A DNA stretch of 37,859 nt, from the NCBI GenBank assembly GCA_005881175.1, contig VBEN01000113.1, positions 1-37,859 on the forward strand, read 5' to 3'. Of this stretch, positions 6,774-14,572 are shown piece by piece (the stretch's first letter is position 1; each line of letters starts with the position of its first letter). Below the pieces are notes generated by a model. It searched no databases, had not been told where the DNA came from, and worked only from the letters and a program-made list of their open reading frames with translations. Origin of the DNA: Chloroflexota bacterium (GTDB taxonomy: Bacteria; Chloroflexota; Dormibacteria; CF-121). The position numbers and the translations under genes were made by a program.

Positions 6774-8201
6774 GTGGCGCCCAAGTGGCGGACCATGATC
6801 GGCGTCTCGCTTGGCGCGTTCTGCCCACCGCTGGGCATCAGCACCATCTCGATCGGGCTACCCGTGATCGCCGCGTCGCTCCATCAGCCGCTGACTTCGA
6901 CCGAATGGGTCATCGTCATCTACACGCTCGTGATCACGGCTCTGCTGATGACGTTTGGGCGGCTCGGCGACCTGGTGAGCACGAAACGGCTCTACGTGAT
7001 CGGATTCAGTGTCTTCACGCTGGGCGCGTTCGCCAGCGGCCTCAGTCCAGGCTTCGGCTGGTTGCTCGCCGGCCGCGCCGTGCAGGGGCTGGGCGGCGCC
7101 ATGATGTTCTCGGTAGCGGCGGCCATCGTCACGCGGGCGTTTCCACCGTCGGAGCGGGGCCTCGCGCTGGGGATCAACGCCGTCTTCATCTACGCCGGCC
7201 TGACCGTTGGTCCGCTGGTCGGCGCCTTCGTCCTGCTCACCTCCTCATGGCGAGGTCTCTTCCTGATCAGCGTTCCGCTCGGCATCGCCGGCGTCTTGCT
7301 GGCGATCCTCTTCCTGGATGACCGGGAAGTGCCGGCCACTCGGAATCGCCCCCGATTCGACCTCATCGGCGCGCTCCTCGGCTCGCTCGCGCTCCTCTGC
7401 CTGCTCCTGGTCCTGAGCCAGGGACCAACCTGGGGTCTTTCTTCGCCCGCAACCATCGGACTGCTGATCGCCTGCGCCGGGCTCGCCCTGGGGTTCCAAC
7501 GCTGGGAGCGGCGGGCCGCGGCGCCGATAGTTGACCTCAGCATGTTCGCCGACCGGCTGTTCTCGGCCGCTCTGGCCAGCAGCGTGCTCGCCTACCTGGC
7601 GATCTTCATGCTCAACCTGCTCGTGCCCTTCTATCTCATCCATGGGCTCGGCTTCGACTACTTTCATGCCGGCATCCTTCTGACGCCGGTGCCGATTGCC
7701 ATGGTCGTGTTCGCGCCGATCAGTGGTTGGCTATCCGACCGGATCGGGTCGCGGCTGTTGACGGCGGGCGGCATGTTGCTGGTCGCCGGCAGCTTCTACT
7801 GGCTCAGCCGGCTGGGCCTCCATCCGAGTTATGCGGACCTGGTGCCGCCGTTGTTGATCAACGGCGTGGGCACCGGTCTCTTCACCTCACCGAACAACAG
7901 CGCCGTGATGGGAGCGGTTCGCCCGGGGCGGGTGGGCACGGCGGCCGGGCTGCTCGCGACCAGCCGAAACCTGGGCATGGCGCTGGGCACGGCCACGGCG
8001 GCCGCGGTGATCGCGCTGCGCCTGCCGGTCCACCTGGCCGATCACCTCAGCCCCACCGCGGCGACGCTCGTCGCGTATCAGGACGGCTTCCTGACGGCGG
8101 GGGTTGTTGCCCTGCTCGCCGCCATGACCTCGATGGTGCGCGGCTCCGCGCGATCGGCAGCCACCGCCACCCGACCAGCCGAACAGCAGGTGATGGGGTA
8201 A
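6774..8201 (+). CDS. MFS drug exporter, DHA2 (EmrB/QacA) type
   Basis: A 475-residue membrane protein with hydrophobic segments consistent with 14 transmembrane helices, as in the DHA2 family of proton-driven multidrug exporters. The loop 2-3 signature is present as GRLGDLVSTKRLY, the motif C region as GLTVGPLVGAFVLLTSSWRGLFLI, and SGWLSDRIGSRLL repeats motif A in the second half. GTG 6774 is used as the start, two bases after the MarR stop; ATG 6795 is an alternative. The likely role is efflux of a hydrophobic toxic compound sensed by the MarR protein. The substrate cannot be told from sequence. Confidence 0.9.
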   Translation: MAPKWRTMIGVSLGAFCPPLGISTISIGLPVIAASLHQPLTSTEWVIVIYTLVITALLMTFGRLGDLVSTKRLYVIGFSVFTLGAFASGLSPGFGWLLAGRAVQGLGGAMMFSVAAAIVTRAFPPSERGLALGINAVFIYAGLTVGPLVGAFVLLTSSWRGLFLISVPLGIAGVLLAILFLDDREVPATRNRPRFDLIGALLGSLALLCLLLVLSQGPTWGLSSPATIGLLIACAGLALGFQRWERRAAAPIVDLSMFADRLFSAALASSVLAYLAIFMLNLLVPFYLIHGLGFDYFHAGILLTPVPIAMVVFAPISGWLSDRIGSRLLTAGGMLLVAGSFYWLSRLGLHPSYADLVPPLLINGVGTGLFTSPNNSAVMGAVRPGRVGTAAGLLATSRNLGMALGTATAAAVIALRLPVHLADHLSPTAATLVAYQDGFLTAGVVALLAAMTSMVRGSARSAATATRPAEQQVMG

Positions 8202-8344
8202 GCTCGAAAATGATGAGCCTCGGTCGAACGCTCCTCCGTTACCTTTTCCTCGCGGGGACGTCAAAGACTTAATCCAGCCAGTCATGGCAAAGCGCGAAGC
8301 GATCCAGTACGTCATCGAGCACACCGACTGAGCGCCGATCGCGT
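8202..8344. other. Intergenic region with possible repeat remnants
   Basis: No convincing gene. Two tiny frames exist: an ATG at about 8210 and one at 8284 encoding 15 residues (MAKREAIQYVIEHTD). The stretch around 8281-8307 (gtcatggcaaagcgcgaag) resembles widespread dispersed repeats that read as AMTG/EAIQ-type peptides, so it may be a decayed repeat. I saw no second copy in the window. Confidence 0.25.
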
Positions 8345-8974
8345 GTGAGCGCGCCTGGGACGCTCCACCGCACAACCGTCGTCCAGAGCTGGGCGTGGAT
8401 GCGGCTGGACATTCTGATTCGGCTGATTCCGCTGGCGGTTGCACCGCTGGTCTTCAGCTGGTTCACCGGCACGCCGCTGGCGAGCTTCGGGCTGAGCCTT
8501 CGGCATCCGCTTCGCGACGTGCTGATTTCGGTCCCCCTGGGGCTCACCGGCTTTGCCATCGCCGCCGCCTTTGCCAACTACCTCGCGCGGCGCAGCGGGC
8601 GCTGGTTCGTCCCCACCACGCCGGACCTGATCGTGCAAAGTGTCTACTACCTGGCGCTCAACGCCCCGATCGAAGAGTGGTTCTTTCGCGGCTTTTTGCA
8701 GGGCACGCTGAGCCGCTGGTGGCACGCGCCGGCGATCGCCGTGATCATGGCCACCGCGATCTTCGGCGCCTATCACTTCCTCGACCGCTGGGGCTGGCGT
8801 CCGGTCGTGGGCGCGACGGCGGCCGGCCTCGGTCTGGGCCTGATCTACCTCTGGCAGCCCTCTCCCCCATCGCTGCTCGCCCCCACCCTGGTCCACGCCG
8901 CCATCACCGGTGGCTTTCTGAGCCTGGGCCCTTACGTTCTATATCGCTGGCGGCGTCGGGAAAACCTCGGTTAG
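8345..8974 (+). CDS. CPBP (Abi/Rce1-like) intramembrane metalloprotease
   Basis: A 209-residue polytopic membrane protein. The CPBP family motifs are in order: motif 1 EEWFFRG (Glu110, Glu111, Arg115), motif 2 FGAYHF (His144) and a later VHAAITG (His184). These residues line the intramembrane active site of Rce1-type glutamic/metallo proteases. Bacterial members act in peptide maturation, bacteriocin self-immunity or unknown processing. GTG 8345 lacks a Shine-Dalgarno; ATG 8399 (MRLDILIRLIP) is a plausible alternative just before the first membrane segment. The stop overlaps the convergent glpX stop by four bases. No bacteriocin gene is visible nearby. Confidence 0.82.
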   Translation: MSAPGTLHRTTVVQSWAWMRLDILIRLIPLAVAPLVFSWFTGTPLASFGLSLRHPLRDVLISVPLGLTGFAIAAAFANYLARRSGRWFVPTTPDLIVQSVYYLALNAPIEEWFFRGFLQGTLSRWWHAPAIAVIMATAIFGAYHFLDRWGWRPVVGATAAGLGLGLIYLWQPSPPSLLAPTLVHAAITGGFLSLGPYVLYRWRRRENLG

Positions 8975-9996
8975 CCCTCTTCCGGCTGGCCGAGCCACTC
9001 CCGCTGCTTGTAGCCCCAATGATGGCGCGCGTAGATGCGGCGCAGCGTGCCTGAGCGGCTGCGCGTAACAAGCGATTCGGTTTCCGCCCAGTTCATGTGA
9101 TACTTCACGCCCTGCAGGACCTCCCCATCGGTGACGCCGGTGGCAGCGAAGAAGACATCGTCGCTGCGGACCAGGTCATCGATGCCGAGCACCCGATCGA
9201 AGTCGGCGCCGGAAGCCTCCGCCTTTTCCTTTTCTTCAGGGTTGCGGGCATAGAGCTTGCATTGAATCTCTCCACCGAGGCATTTGAGCGCCGCAGCCGC
9301 CAGCACCGCCTCGGGCGATCCCCCGATTCCGAGAAGCAGGTCGAGTCCGCTGCCCTCGATGGCCGTCATCATGGCGCCGGCCACATCACCGTCGCTGATG
9401 AGCTTGATGCGTGCCCCGGTTTCGCGGACCTCCTTGATCAGGTCCTCGTGTCGAGGCCGGTCGAGGATGACGACAGTCAGGTTGCTCACCCGCATCCGCT
9501 TGGCCCGGGCGACCCGCTGGAGGTTGGCGGCGAGGGGATCCTCGATGTTCAGCGTGCCGGCCGCGTCGGAGCCGGTCGCAATCTTATGCATGTAGGCGAC
9601 GTGCTTGGCGTCGTAGAGGGATCCCCGCCCGGCTGCCATGGCGACGACCGAGATCGCGTTCGGAAGTCCTTTCGACAGCAAGGTGGTGCCGTCGATCGGG
9701 TCGACGGCGACGTCGACCTGGGGAGGATCGCCGCTCCCGATCTTTTCGCCGATGTAAAGCATGGGGGCCTCGTCCTTCTCGCCCTCGCCGATGACGACCA
9801 CACCGTCCATTGGGATCCTGCCAAGCGCCCGCCGCATGGCATCAACGGCGGCACCATCGGCCGTGTTCTTATCGCCACGACCCATCCAGCGAGCGCTGGC
9901 GAGCGCGCCAGCCTCGGTGACCCGTACCAGTTCGAGGGCCAGGTTGCGACTGATCTCCGCCGACACGTTTTCTGTCGCTTGAAGTGGTTGAGCCAT
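8971..9996 (-). CDS. glpX: Fructose-1,6-bisphosphatase class II (GlpX)
   Basis: Hydrolyses fructose 1,6-bisphosphate to fructose 6-phosphate in gluconeogenesis. The 341-residue product has the class II signature blocks: ASARWMGRGDKNTADGAAV, VVIGEGEKDEAPMLYIGE, VDVAVDPIDGTTLLSKG (metal-binding Asp residues) and GIGGSPEAVLAAAALK. ATG 9996 (MAQPLQATENVSAE) matches the usual N-terminus; the open frame continues to 10056 without family sequence. Its 3' end overlaps the CPBP gene. It would support growth on amino acids or polyamines that enter below hexose level. Confidence 0.95.
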   Translation of the reverse strand: MAQPLQATENVSAEISRNLALELVRVTEAGALASARWMGRGDKNTADGAAVDAMRRALGRIPMDGVVVIGEGEKDEAPMLYIGEKIGSGDPPQVDVAVDPIDGTTLLSKGLPNAISVVAMAAGRGSLYDAKHVAYMHKIATGSDAAGTLNIEDPLAANLQRVARAKRMRVSNLTVVILDRPRHEDLIKEVRETGARIKLISDGDVAGAMMTAIEGSGLDLLLGIGGSPEAVLAAAALKCLGGEIQCKLYARNPEEKEKAEASGADFDRVLGIDDLVRSDDVFFAATGVTDGEVLQGVKYHMNWAETESLVTRSRSGTLRRIYARHHWGYKQREWLGQPEEG

Positions 9997-10070
9997 CAGA
10001 TACGCTTGCGGTGTTCCGGCATCGGCACCCGCACCTAACTTTAGCGGGCCGCCCACCGGATGGGAGAAAG

Positions 10071-10808
10071 GTGGAGACGACCAGCCAGCCGCCGGTCAAG
10101 CCTCCGTCCTGGCCACGTGCCCGGACCGTCCGCGGCGCCCGGGCCATCTTGCAGACCTTCATCATCTTCCCGTTGATGGGCGCCTTCTCGCCGCTGACCG
10201 TGATCGACCGGTATCGGGTCAAAGCGATCAAGGGAGGCGCCATCTTCGTTTCCAACCACAGCAGCGCCCTTGACGCCGTAGTGATGCTGCAGGCACTGCC
10301 GAGTCGCTTCCGTTTCCGGGCGTTTGTGGTGGCCGCAGCCGACTCCATCTTCAAGCGCAAGTGGGAAGCGATGCTGACCGAGCTGTTGATCAACACCTTC
10401 CCCATCCCGCGGTCGGGCGGCGCCCGGCCTGCGCTCGACCGCCTCAAGGAGCATCTCGGCCATGGCTGGTCGGTCGTGATCTTCCCCGAGGGAACGCTGT
10501 CGCGCACCGGCAACATCGGTACCTTCAAGAAAGGCGCCGCCATCCTGGCCATCGATGCCGGCGTGCCGATCGTACCGGCCTACGTCGATGGTCTCTATGA
10601 AGTCTTCCCGCGTTTTCGCCGGATTCCCCGCCGGCATGACGCCCGCATCACCTTCGGCGACCCGTTGACTCCGCAACCGGGTGAGGACTACGACATCTTC
10701 ATTGCCCGCGTCGAGCAAGCGGTCCGGATCCTGGCCGGGCCAAAGGGCCTGCTTCGCGACACGGCAGCGCCAGCCGGCTCCGCCGAAGGCTCGAACTACT
10801 GGTATTAG
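10071..10808 (+). CDS. 1-acyl-glycerol-3-phosphate acyltransferase family (PlsC-like)
   Basis: Transfers an acyl chain to lysophosphatidic acid or a related acceptor at the inner membrane face. The 245-residue product has the NHxxxxD motif as NHSSALD (residues 62-68) and the FPEGT motif at 138-142 (VVIFPEGTLSRTG), plus the PIPRSGGARPALD and GVPIVPAYVDG blocks. A hydrophobic stretch near residues 28-40 fits a monotopic anchor. GTG 10071 is preceded by GGGAG; the frame opens earlier, at 9984, over the divergent glpX start, which is unlikely. A single-domain family member whose exact acceptor is uncertain. Confidence 0.88.
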   Translation: METTSQPPVKPPSWPRARTVRGARAILQTFIIFPLMGAFSPLTVIDRYRVKAIKGGAIFVSNHSSALDAVVMLQALPSRFRFRAFVVAAADSIFKRKWEAMLTELLINTFPIPRSGGARPALDRLKEHLGHGWSVVIFPEGTLSRTGNIGTFKKGAAILAIDAGVPIVPAYVDGLYEVFPRFRRIPRRHDARITFGDPLTPQPGEDYDIFIARVEQAVRILAGPKGLLRDTAAPAGSAEGSNYWY

Positions 10809-10868
10809 GTTTCGGTCGATTCCGAATAGCATCGAGACCTCACATTCTGGTGGTATGTTTGTCGCGCC

Positions 10869-11498
10869 GTGGGTTCAACGGTGTTGCTGCGCGCAGGCCC
10901 GGTGGCGGGTATCTTGTTTGTCGTGCTGTCGATAGCGGGCCTGGTGATCCATGGCTATCCCGCCAACTCGCGGGACGCGGTCAGGAAGTGGATCGCGACC
11001 ACCGACCCGACCCGCTTCGCAATTGGAATCTGGCTCGAAGGCTTCGCTTTTATGCTCTTCCTGGTCTTCGCAGCCTGGCTCCTGCGAACGCACCGGCGGC
11101 CCGGTGTTCCTCGCTGGCCTGCCGACGTCGCCATGGGTTCGGCGGTGCTCGCTACTGGCTCGGCGCTCCTGATTAACGGGGTTTGGACGGCAGTCCTGGA
11201 TGCTGGCCGAGCCGGCGTGGAGAGCGGTCCGCTCTACGCGGTTCGCGTAGTGGCGCAGGACACGTTCAATGCGACCCTGTTCTTCTACGGCTTTTTCGCA
11301 CTCGGAGTCGCCGTTTTGACCAGTGTTGGCCACACGTTGCCACGCTGGCTGTCATGGTCCGCGGCCGCGGTAGGGATATTGATGCTGATCCCCTTGGCCG
11401 CTTCAGCCGCCATCCTGGCGTTTTACGTATGGATCCTGGCGGTGACCATCGTGGCCCTCCGACGGCGGCAGGAGCCCGACACCCAACCGGCGATCTAA
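10869..11498 (+). CDS. Multi-pass membrane protein of unknown function
   Basis: A 209-residue protein with about six hydrophobic segments: GPVAGILFVVLSIAGLVIHG first, then a region near 50-70, ADVAMGSAVLATGSALLING, FFYGFFALGVAVLTSVG, and a final helix pair. A short charged tail RRRQEPDTQPAI ends it. No catalytic motif is evident. GTG 10869 has no Shine-Dalgarno but a TATGTT box ends nine bases upstream, so a very short leader is likely. The conserved look of the first loop (YPANSRDAVRKWIATTD) suggests a domain family, but I cannot name it. Confidence 0.72.
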   Translation: MGSTVLLRAGPVAGILFVVLSIAGLVIHGYPANSRDAVRKWIATTDPTRFAIGIWLEGFAFMLFLVFAAWLLRTHRRPGVPRWPADVAMGSAVLATGSALLINGVWTAVLDAGRAGVESGPLYAVRVVAQDTFNATLFFYGFFALGVAVLTSVGHTLPRWLSWSAAAVGILMLIPLAASAAILAFYVWILAVTIVALRRRQEPDTQPAI

Positions 11499-11597
11499 CC
11501 GCCGCGCGGCCTTGGCCTAACTTAGAACCGAAACCCTTAGCGAATTCATACGGTTTCCTCACGTGGGTTTCAGAGCGACCGGTCAGGATGAATCCTC

Positions 11598-11705
11598 TTG
11601 GAGGACAATGGCGGGGCCGCCCTTCCCGCGCTGGCGGCGATCGGTATCATCGCGCTGTTCGTGGGCCTATCGATCGCGACCTATCTTCTGCTGAGCGCCC
11701 ACTAG
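11598..11705 (+). CDS. Possible 35-aa single-pass membrane peptide
   Basis: A TTG at 11598 opens a short frame: EDNGGAALPALAAIG followed by a hydrophobic helix IIALFVGLSIATYLLL and SAH, then TAG. An AGGA sits about nine bases upstream of the TTG. The frame is closed upstream by a TGA, so it is not the tail of a longer gene. The compact N-out charge, one helix and a clean stop look like a real small membrane protein, and the TAG overlaps the topoisomerase stop by three bases. An overlapping ATG at 11609 gives only an Arg/Ser-rich peptide and is rejected. Confidence 0.4.
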   Translation: MEDNGGAALPALAAIGIIALFVGLSIATYLLLSAH

Positions 11706-12724
11706 GTTAGTTCTTTGATCGGCTTCAGGCCGCCGGCGAGGTAGGCGGCAATGACGGCGGGATGGATGTAGCCCTTCTTACACACCGCCGGAGTGTTGCC
11801 CAGCTCGTCGGCCACCCGCGCAATCGCGCGGACCAGTTGCTTCTTTGCGCCACGAGTGTTGGGCCGGGCGATCGTCTCGCGCAGGAACCGGGCCGCCAGG
11901 ATGGTGCCGGCCCAGGTGCGGAAGTCCTTCGCGGTGAAGTCCTCGCCGCTGATGTCGCGCAGGTAGGCATTGACGTCGGCGGAGTCGATGGGCCTGGCTT
12001 CTCCACGCTCGTCCAGAAACTGGAATAGCTCCTGCCCGGGGATTTCGAGGAATCGCTTGATGATTCGCGCCAGTCGCCGGTCCTGCAGGTCGACCCGATG
12101 GAGCTTGCCGCTTTTGCCACGAAAGCTGAAGTGGACGTCCGACCCGATCACCTCGACATGGCGGTTTCGCAGGGTGGTCAGTCCGAACGAGCCGTTCTCT
12201 TTTCGATACTCCTCGTTGCCGACGCGGATTCGCGTCTCCTCGAGGAGGCGGACGACCGCGGCCAGCACCTTCTCCAACGGCATCCCGGGCCGTTCCAGGT
12301 CGTGGTCCGTTTGCTCGCGGATCTTTGGCAGGGCGGCGGCGAAGGCCAGCATCCGGTCGTACTTGACCGCGTCGCGGACCTCGCGCCAGCGCGCGTGATA
12401 GCGATACTGCTTGCGCCCCCGAGCATCACGCCCGGTCGCCTGGAGATGGCCGCGCGGGTCGGGGCAGATCCAGACGTCGGTCCACGCCGGCGGGATGGCT
12501 AGGCCTTTGATTCGCCTGACCGTCTCCGAGTTACGGATCGCGCTTCCGTTGCTCGCGCTGTAGGTGAAGCCCTTTCCGGCCCGCTTGCGACGGAGCCCAG
12601 GGCTCAGATCCGAGACATAGCGGAGGCCCGCCGCTCGCGCCGACTCGATCGGGTCGAGCAACTCCGCGGCATCCACCGAGGGCGACGGTTGCCAGGGCTG
12701 CTCAACGGCTAGCGCCATAGCCAT
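11702..12724 (-). CDS. DNA topoisomerase IB
   Basis: Relaxes supercoils by a 3'-phosphotyrosyl intermediate. The 340-residue product is a bacterial (poxvirus-like) type IB enzyme: N-terminal DNA-binding domain with GKGFTYSASNGSAIRN, IPPAWTDVWICPDPRGHLQA, then YRYHARWREVRDAVKYDRM; catalytic domain with IRVGNEEYRKENGSFGLTTL, FRGKSGKLHRVDL and DFTAKDFRTWAGTILAARFL. The nucleophile is Tyr319 in CKKGYIHPAVIAAYL. ATG 12724 has an AGGAA site. It is usually non-essential in bacteria and often found beside stress genes. An AT-rich stretch at 12737-12772 is the likely promoter region. Confidence 0.95.
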   Translation of the reverse strand: MAMALAVEQPWQPSPSVDAAELLDPIESARAAGLRYVSDLSPGLRRKRAGKGFTYSASNGSAIRNSETVRRIKGLAIPPAWTDVWICPDPRGHLQATGRDARGRKQYRYHARWREVRDAVKYDRMLAFAAALPKIREQTDHDLERPGMPLEKVLAAVVRLLEETRIRVGNEEYRKENGSFGLTTLRNRHVEVIGSDVHFSFRGKSGKLHRVDLQDRRLARIIKRFLEIPGQELFQFLDERGEARPIDSADVNAYLRDISGEDFTAKDFRTWAGTILAARFLRETIARPNTRGAKKQLVRAIARVADELGNTPAVCKKGYIHPAVIAAYLAGGLKPIKELT

Positions 12725-12813
12725 TCCTGTTCATATTCGACCCATGAGATATGATATCGTTACTATAAGCTGTTTGGAAGCCCGTCAGCGGGCTGCTCGG
12801 CTGGTCGTTCCAG

Positions 12814-12957
12814 GTGGGCGGGTCCCTGATCTTCCTGCTCCTGGTCCTGGCCATCGCCGGGGTGATCTATAACCTCGTGGCCGGCGGCATGTACGGCGGG
12901 ACGCGCCACCACCATCACACCACCGACGTCACCGAGGTCGAGCACCACGACGTCTGA
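12814..12957 (+). CDS. Small 47-aa membrane peptide with His-rich tail, start unclear
   Basis: The frame encodes GGSLIFLLLVLAIAGVIYNL, a good membrane helix, then VAGGMYGGTRHHHHTTD and an acidic end VTEVEHHDV with TGA at 12955, followed 20 bases on by a strong terminator. The start is the problem: the open frame begins after a TAA at 12768 and contains no ATG before the helix; GTG 12814 has no Shine-Dalgarno. Upstream codons (SGLLGWSFQV) look like coding sequence, so the true N-terminus may be lost or may use a CTG. The four-His run could bind metal. No family recognised with certainty. Confidence 0.5.
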   Translation: MGGSLIFLLLVLAIAGVIYNLVAGGMYGGTRHHHHTTDVTEVEHHDV

Positions 12958-12976
12958 GCGAGACATTTGAAGGAAA

Positions 12977-13001
12977 AGCGGCCCGTCCGGCCGCTTTTTT
13001 T
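12977..13001 (+). terminator. Strong intrinsic terminator
   Basis: AGCGGCC-CGTCC-GGCCGCT is a perfect 7-bp GC-rich stem with a 5-base loop, followed by seven T. It follows the 47-aa ORF, whose stop is at 12957. Confidence 0.92.
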
Positions 13002-13071
13002 GTTGCCCATAGCCGTCTACAATTTGCCCCAACCGGCCGCTGCGATCACGTGCCCGATCAGGAGGTGGGGA

Positions 13072-13230
13072 ATGGACGACAGCGAGTTCCTGAAGCTGCT
13101 GACCCACATCCATGATGAGATGCTGGAAGTGGTCAAGGAACAACACCCGTCGCATGAGCAGTTCGCTGCCTGGCTGCTCGGCCAGATCGAGGGTCGCCTC
13201 CGAATGCGTATCGGCACGGTCAAAACGTGA
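13072..13230 (+). CDS. Small conserved-looking 52-aa protein
   Basis: ATG 13072 is preceded by AGGAGGTGGGG, one of the best Shine-Dalgarno sites in the window, and by a TACAAT box at 13017-13022. The product is soluble and mostly helical with an acidic N-terminal half (DDSEFLKLLTHIHDEMLEVV) and a basic C-terminus (GRLRMRIGTVKT). The open frame continues upstream through the terminator and is not meaningful there. No family recognised. It precedes the fusion protease gene in the same direction, with about 50 bases between. Confidence 0.65.
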   Translation: MDDSEFLKLLTHIHDEMLEVVKEQHPSHEQFAAWLLGQIEGRLRMRIGTVKT

Positions 13231-13279
13231 GGTCGGCGCGGACTGGACGGGTTCGTCCCGACGTAACGCTCCAGGCATC

Positions 13280-14560
13280 GTGGCCTTAACGCCCCAACCC
13301 TCAGGCGAAGGGGCTGCTGAGACCTGGACCCTCAAGCAGATCACGCATGACATCCCGCTCACTGGGCCAGCGCGCGAGGTGGTGGAGCTTGGACAGCGGC
13401 TTGCCACCATGCGCGGCGCATCGCGGACCGATCCGGTTCACCTCCTGGAGGCGATGGTGTTGTTACCCAAGAACGCCGGCCACCGGGCGCTGACCGCGCT
13501 CAACGTCAACACCGGCGCGCTGCGTCAATGGCCCGAGCTGGATCCCGCATTGCCCGCCGCCCCGGCCCCGATCGGCCCCACGACGCGATACCTTCTCAAT
13601 AACGCGCATCGCGAGGCCGAGCAAATGGGCCACTACCAGGTTGACCCCGCCCACCTGCTCTTAGCCCTGCTCTACAGGGATTCGGCGCAGACGGCCGACC
13701 GGCTGGAAGCCGCGGGGCTCTCGATCTATGCCATCCGCCAGTATCTGACCGCTCCAGAGTCGGCTCCAAAGGCTGCCCGCCGGCCACCCCTGCCTTCACT
13801 CACCGGTGCCCGTCGTGTCAGCCCAGTCTTCGCGATCCCGGTCGGCGCCGCCATCGTCGGCGGCGTAGGTCTCTGGTCCGGGGTGGCCCCGGGGCTGACG
13901 CTGCTGTTCAGCGTGCTGCTCGTGATTGGCGGCTGGATCACGTCGCTCTGCATCCACGAGTTCGGACACGCGCTCATCGCGTACATCGGCGGGGATCGTT
14001 CGGTCGCCGCTGCCGGCTACCTGTCGCTCAACCCGCTGAAGTACACACATCCCGTATTGAGCATCGCCCTGCCAATCGTCTTTCTCCTCATCGGCGGCAT
14101 CGGCCTGCCCGGCGGCGCCGTCTACCTGAACGAGCGCGCGATCCGAAGCGATCGATGGCGCAGCTTCGCCTCGGCGGCTGGTCCTGTCGGCAATCTGCTC
14201 TTCGCGATTTTGCTCGGCTGGCCCTTCCTTGTTTTCCAGGGCCAACCACCTTTCGGCGATATCCACTTCTGGGCTGCGCTGGCCTTCCTCGTGTTCTTGC
14301 AGTTCACCGCCCTGGTCCTGAACCTGATCCCCATCCCGCCCTTCGACGGGTTCGGCATCATCTCGCCCTGGCTCTCGGTTGAGCTGCGGGTGCTCGCCAG
14401 CCGCCTCGGCATGCTTCCCCTGCTGCTGCTGTTCTATCTCCTCTGGCAGGGCGGACCGGTCAGCGCAACCTTCTGGAACTTCGTGTCGAGCCTGAGCAAC
14501 TTGTTGAACGTGCCGGAGTACCTCGTCTACCTCGGCCAGCAGCAGTTCCCACACTTGTAG
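13280..14560 (+). CDS. Clp-N-like double repeat fused to a site-2 (M50) membrane protease
   Basis: About 426 residues from GTG 13280. Residues 25-158 read as two Clp N-terminal repeats: GASRTDPVHLLEAMVLL and, about 70 residues later, YQVDPAHLLLALLYR, each in a helical frame (LTGPAREVVELGQRLA; PTTRYLLNNAHREAEQM). A Pro-rich linker follows. Residues 182-415 are a polytopic M50 peptidase with HEFGH at 226-230 in a membrane helix and NLIPIPPFDG at 348-357, giving ligands His226, His230, Asp356 and catalytic Glu227. Clp-N domains normally bind substrates or adaptors for ClpA/ClpC, so substrate delivery to an intramembrane protease is inferred. The start is uncertain: the frame opens at 13112 out of frame with the 52-aa gene, and no Shine-Dalgarno precedes 13280. 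Confidence 0.85.
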   Translation: MALTPQPSGEGAAETWTLKQITHDIPLTGPAREVVELGQRLATMRGASRTDPVHLLEAMVLLPKNAGHRALTALNVNTGALRQWPELDPALPAAPAPIGPTTRYLLNNAHREAEQMGHYQVDPAHLLLALLYRDSAQTADRLEAAGLSIYAIRQYLTAPESAPKAARRPPLPSLTGARRVSPVFAIPVGAAIVGGVGLWSGVAPGLTLLFSVLLVIGGWITSLCIHEFGHALIAYIGGDRSVAAAGYLSLNPLKYTHPVLSIALPIVFLLIGGIGLPGGAVYLNERAIRSDRWRSFASAAGPVGNLLFAILLGWPFLVFQGQPPFGDIHFWAALAFLVFLQFTALVLNLIPIPPFDGFGIISPWLSVELRVLASRLGMLPLLLLFYLLWQGGPVSATFWNFVSSLSNLLNVPEYLVYLGQQQFPHL

Positions 14561-14572
14561 AGGCCCGCAGGG

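Noticed and set aside
8284-8331. 15-aa ORF as a leader peptide for the CPBP protease gene
   Set aside because: No Shine-Dalgarno, no attenuator structure, and the sequence resembles a dispersed-repeat remnant.
12779-12794. AGCCCG-TCAG-CGGGCT hairpin as a terminator
   Set aside because: There is no T-run on either side and it lies before a candidate coding region; a chance palindrome is as likely.
13240-13262. GGGTTCGTCCC resembling a tRNA T-arm
   Set aside because: The loop is not a proper TTCRANY loop and no acceptor or anticodon stem can be drawn around it.
13285-13315. REP-like palindrome near the start of the Clp-N/M50 gene
   Set aside because: Only a weak, imperfect similarity to the 4258-4280 unit; not enough to call a repeat.
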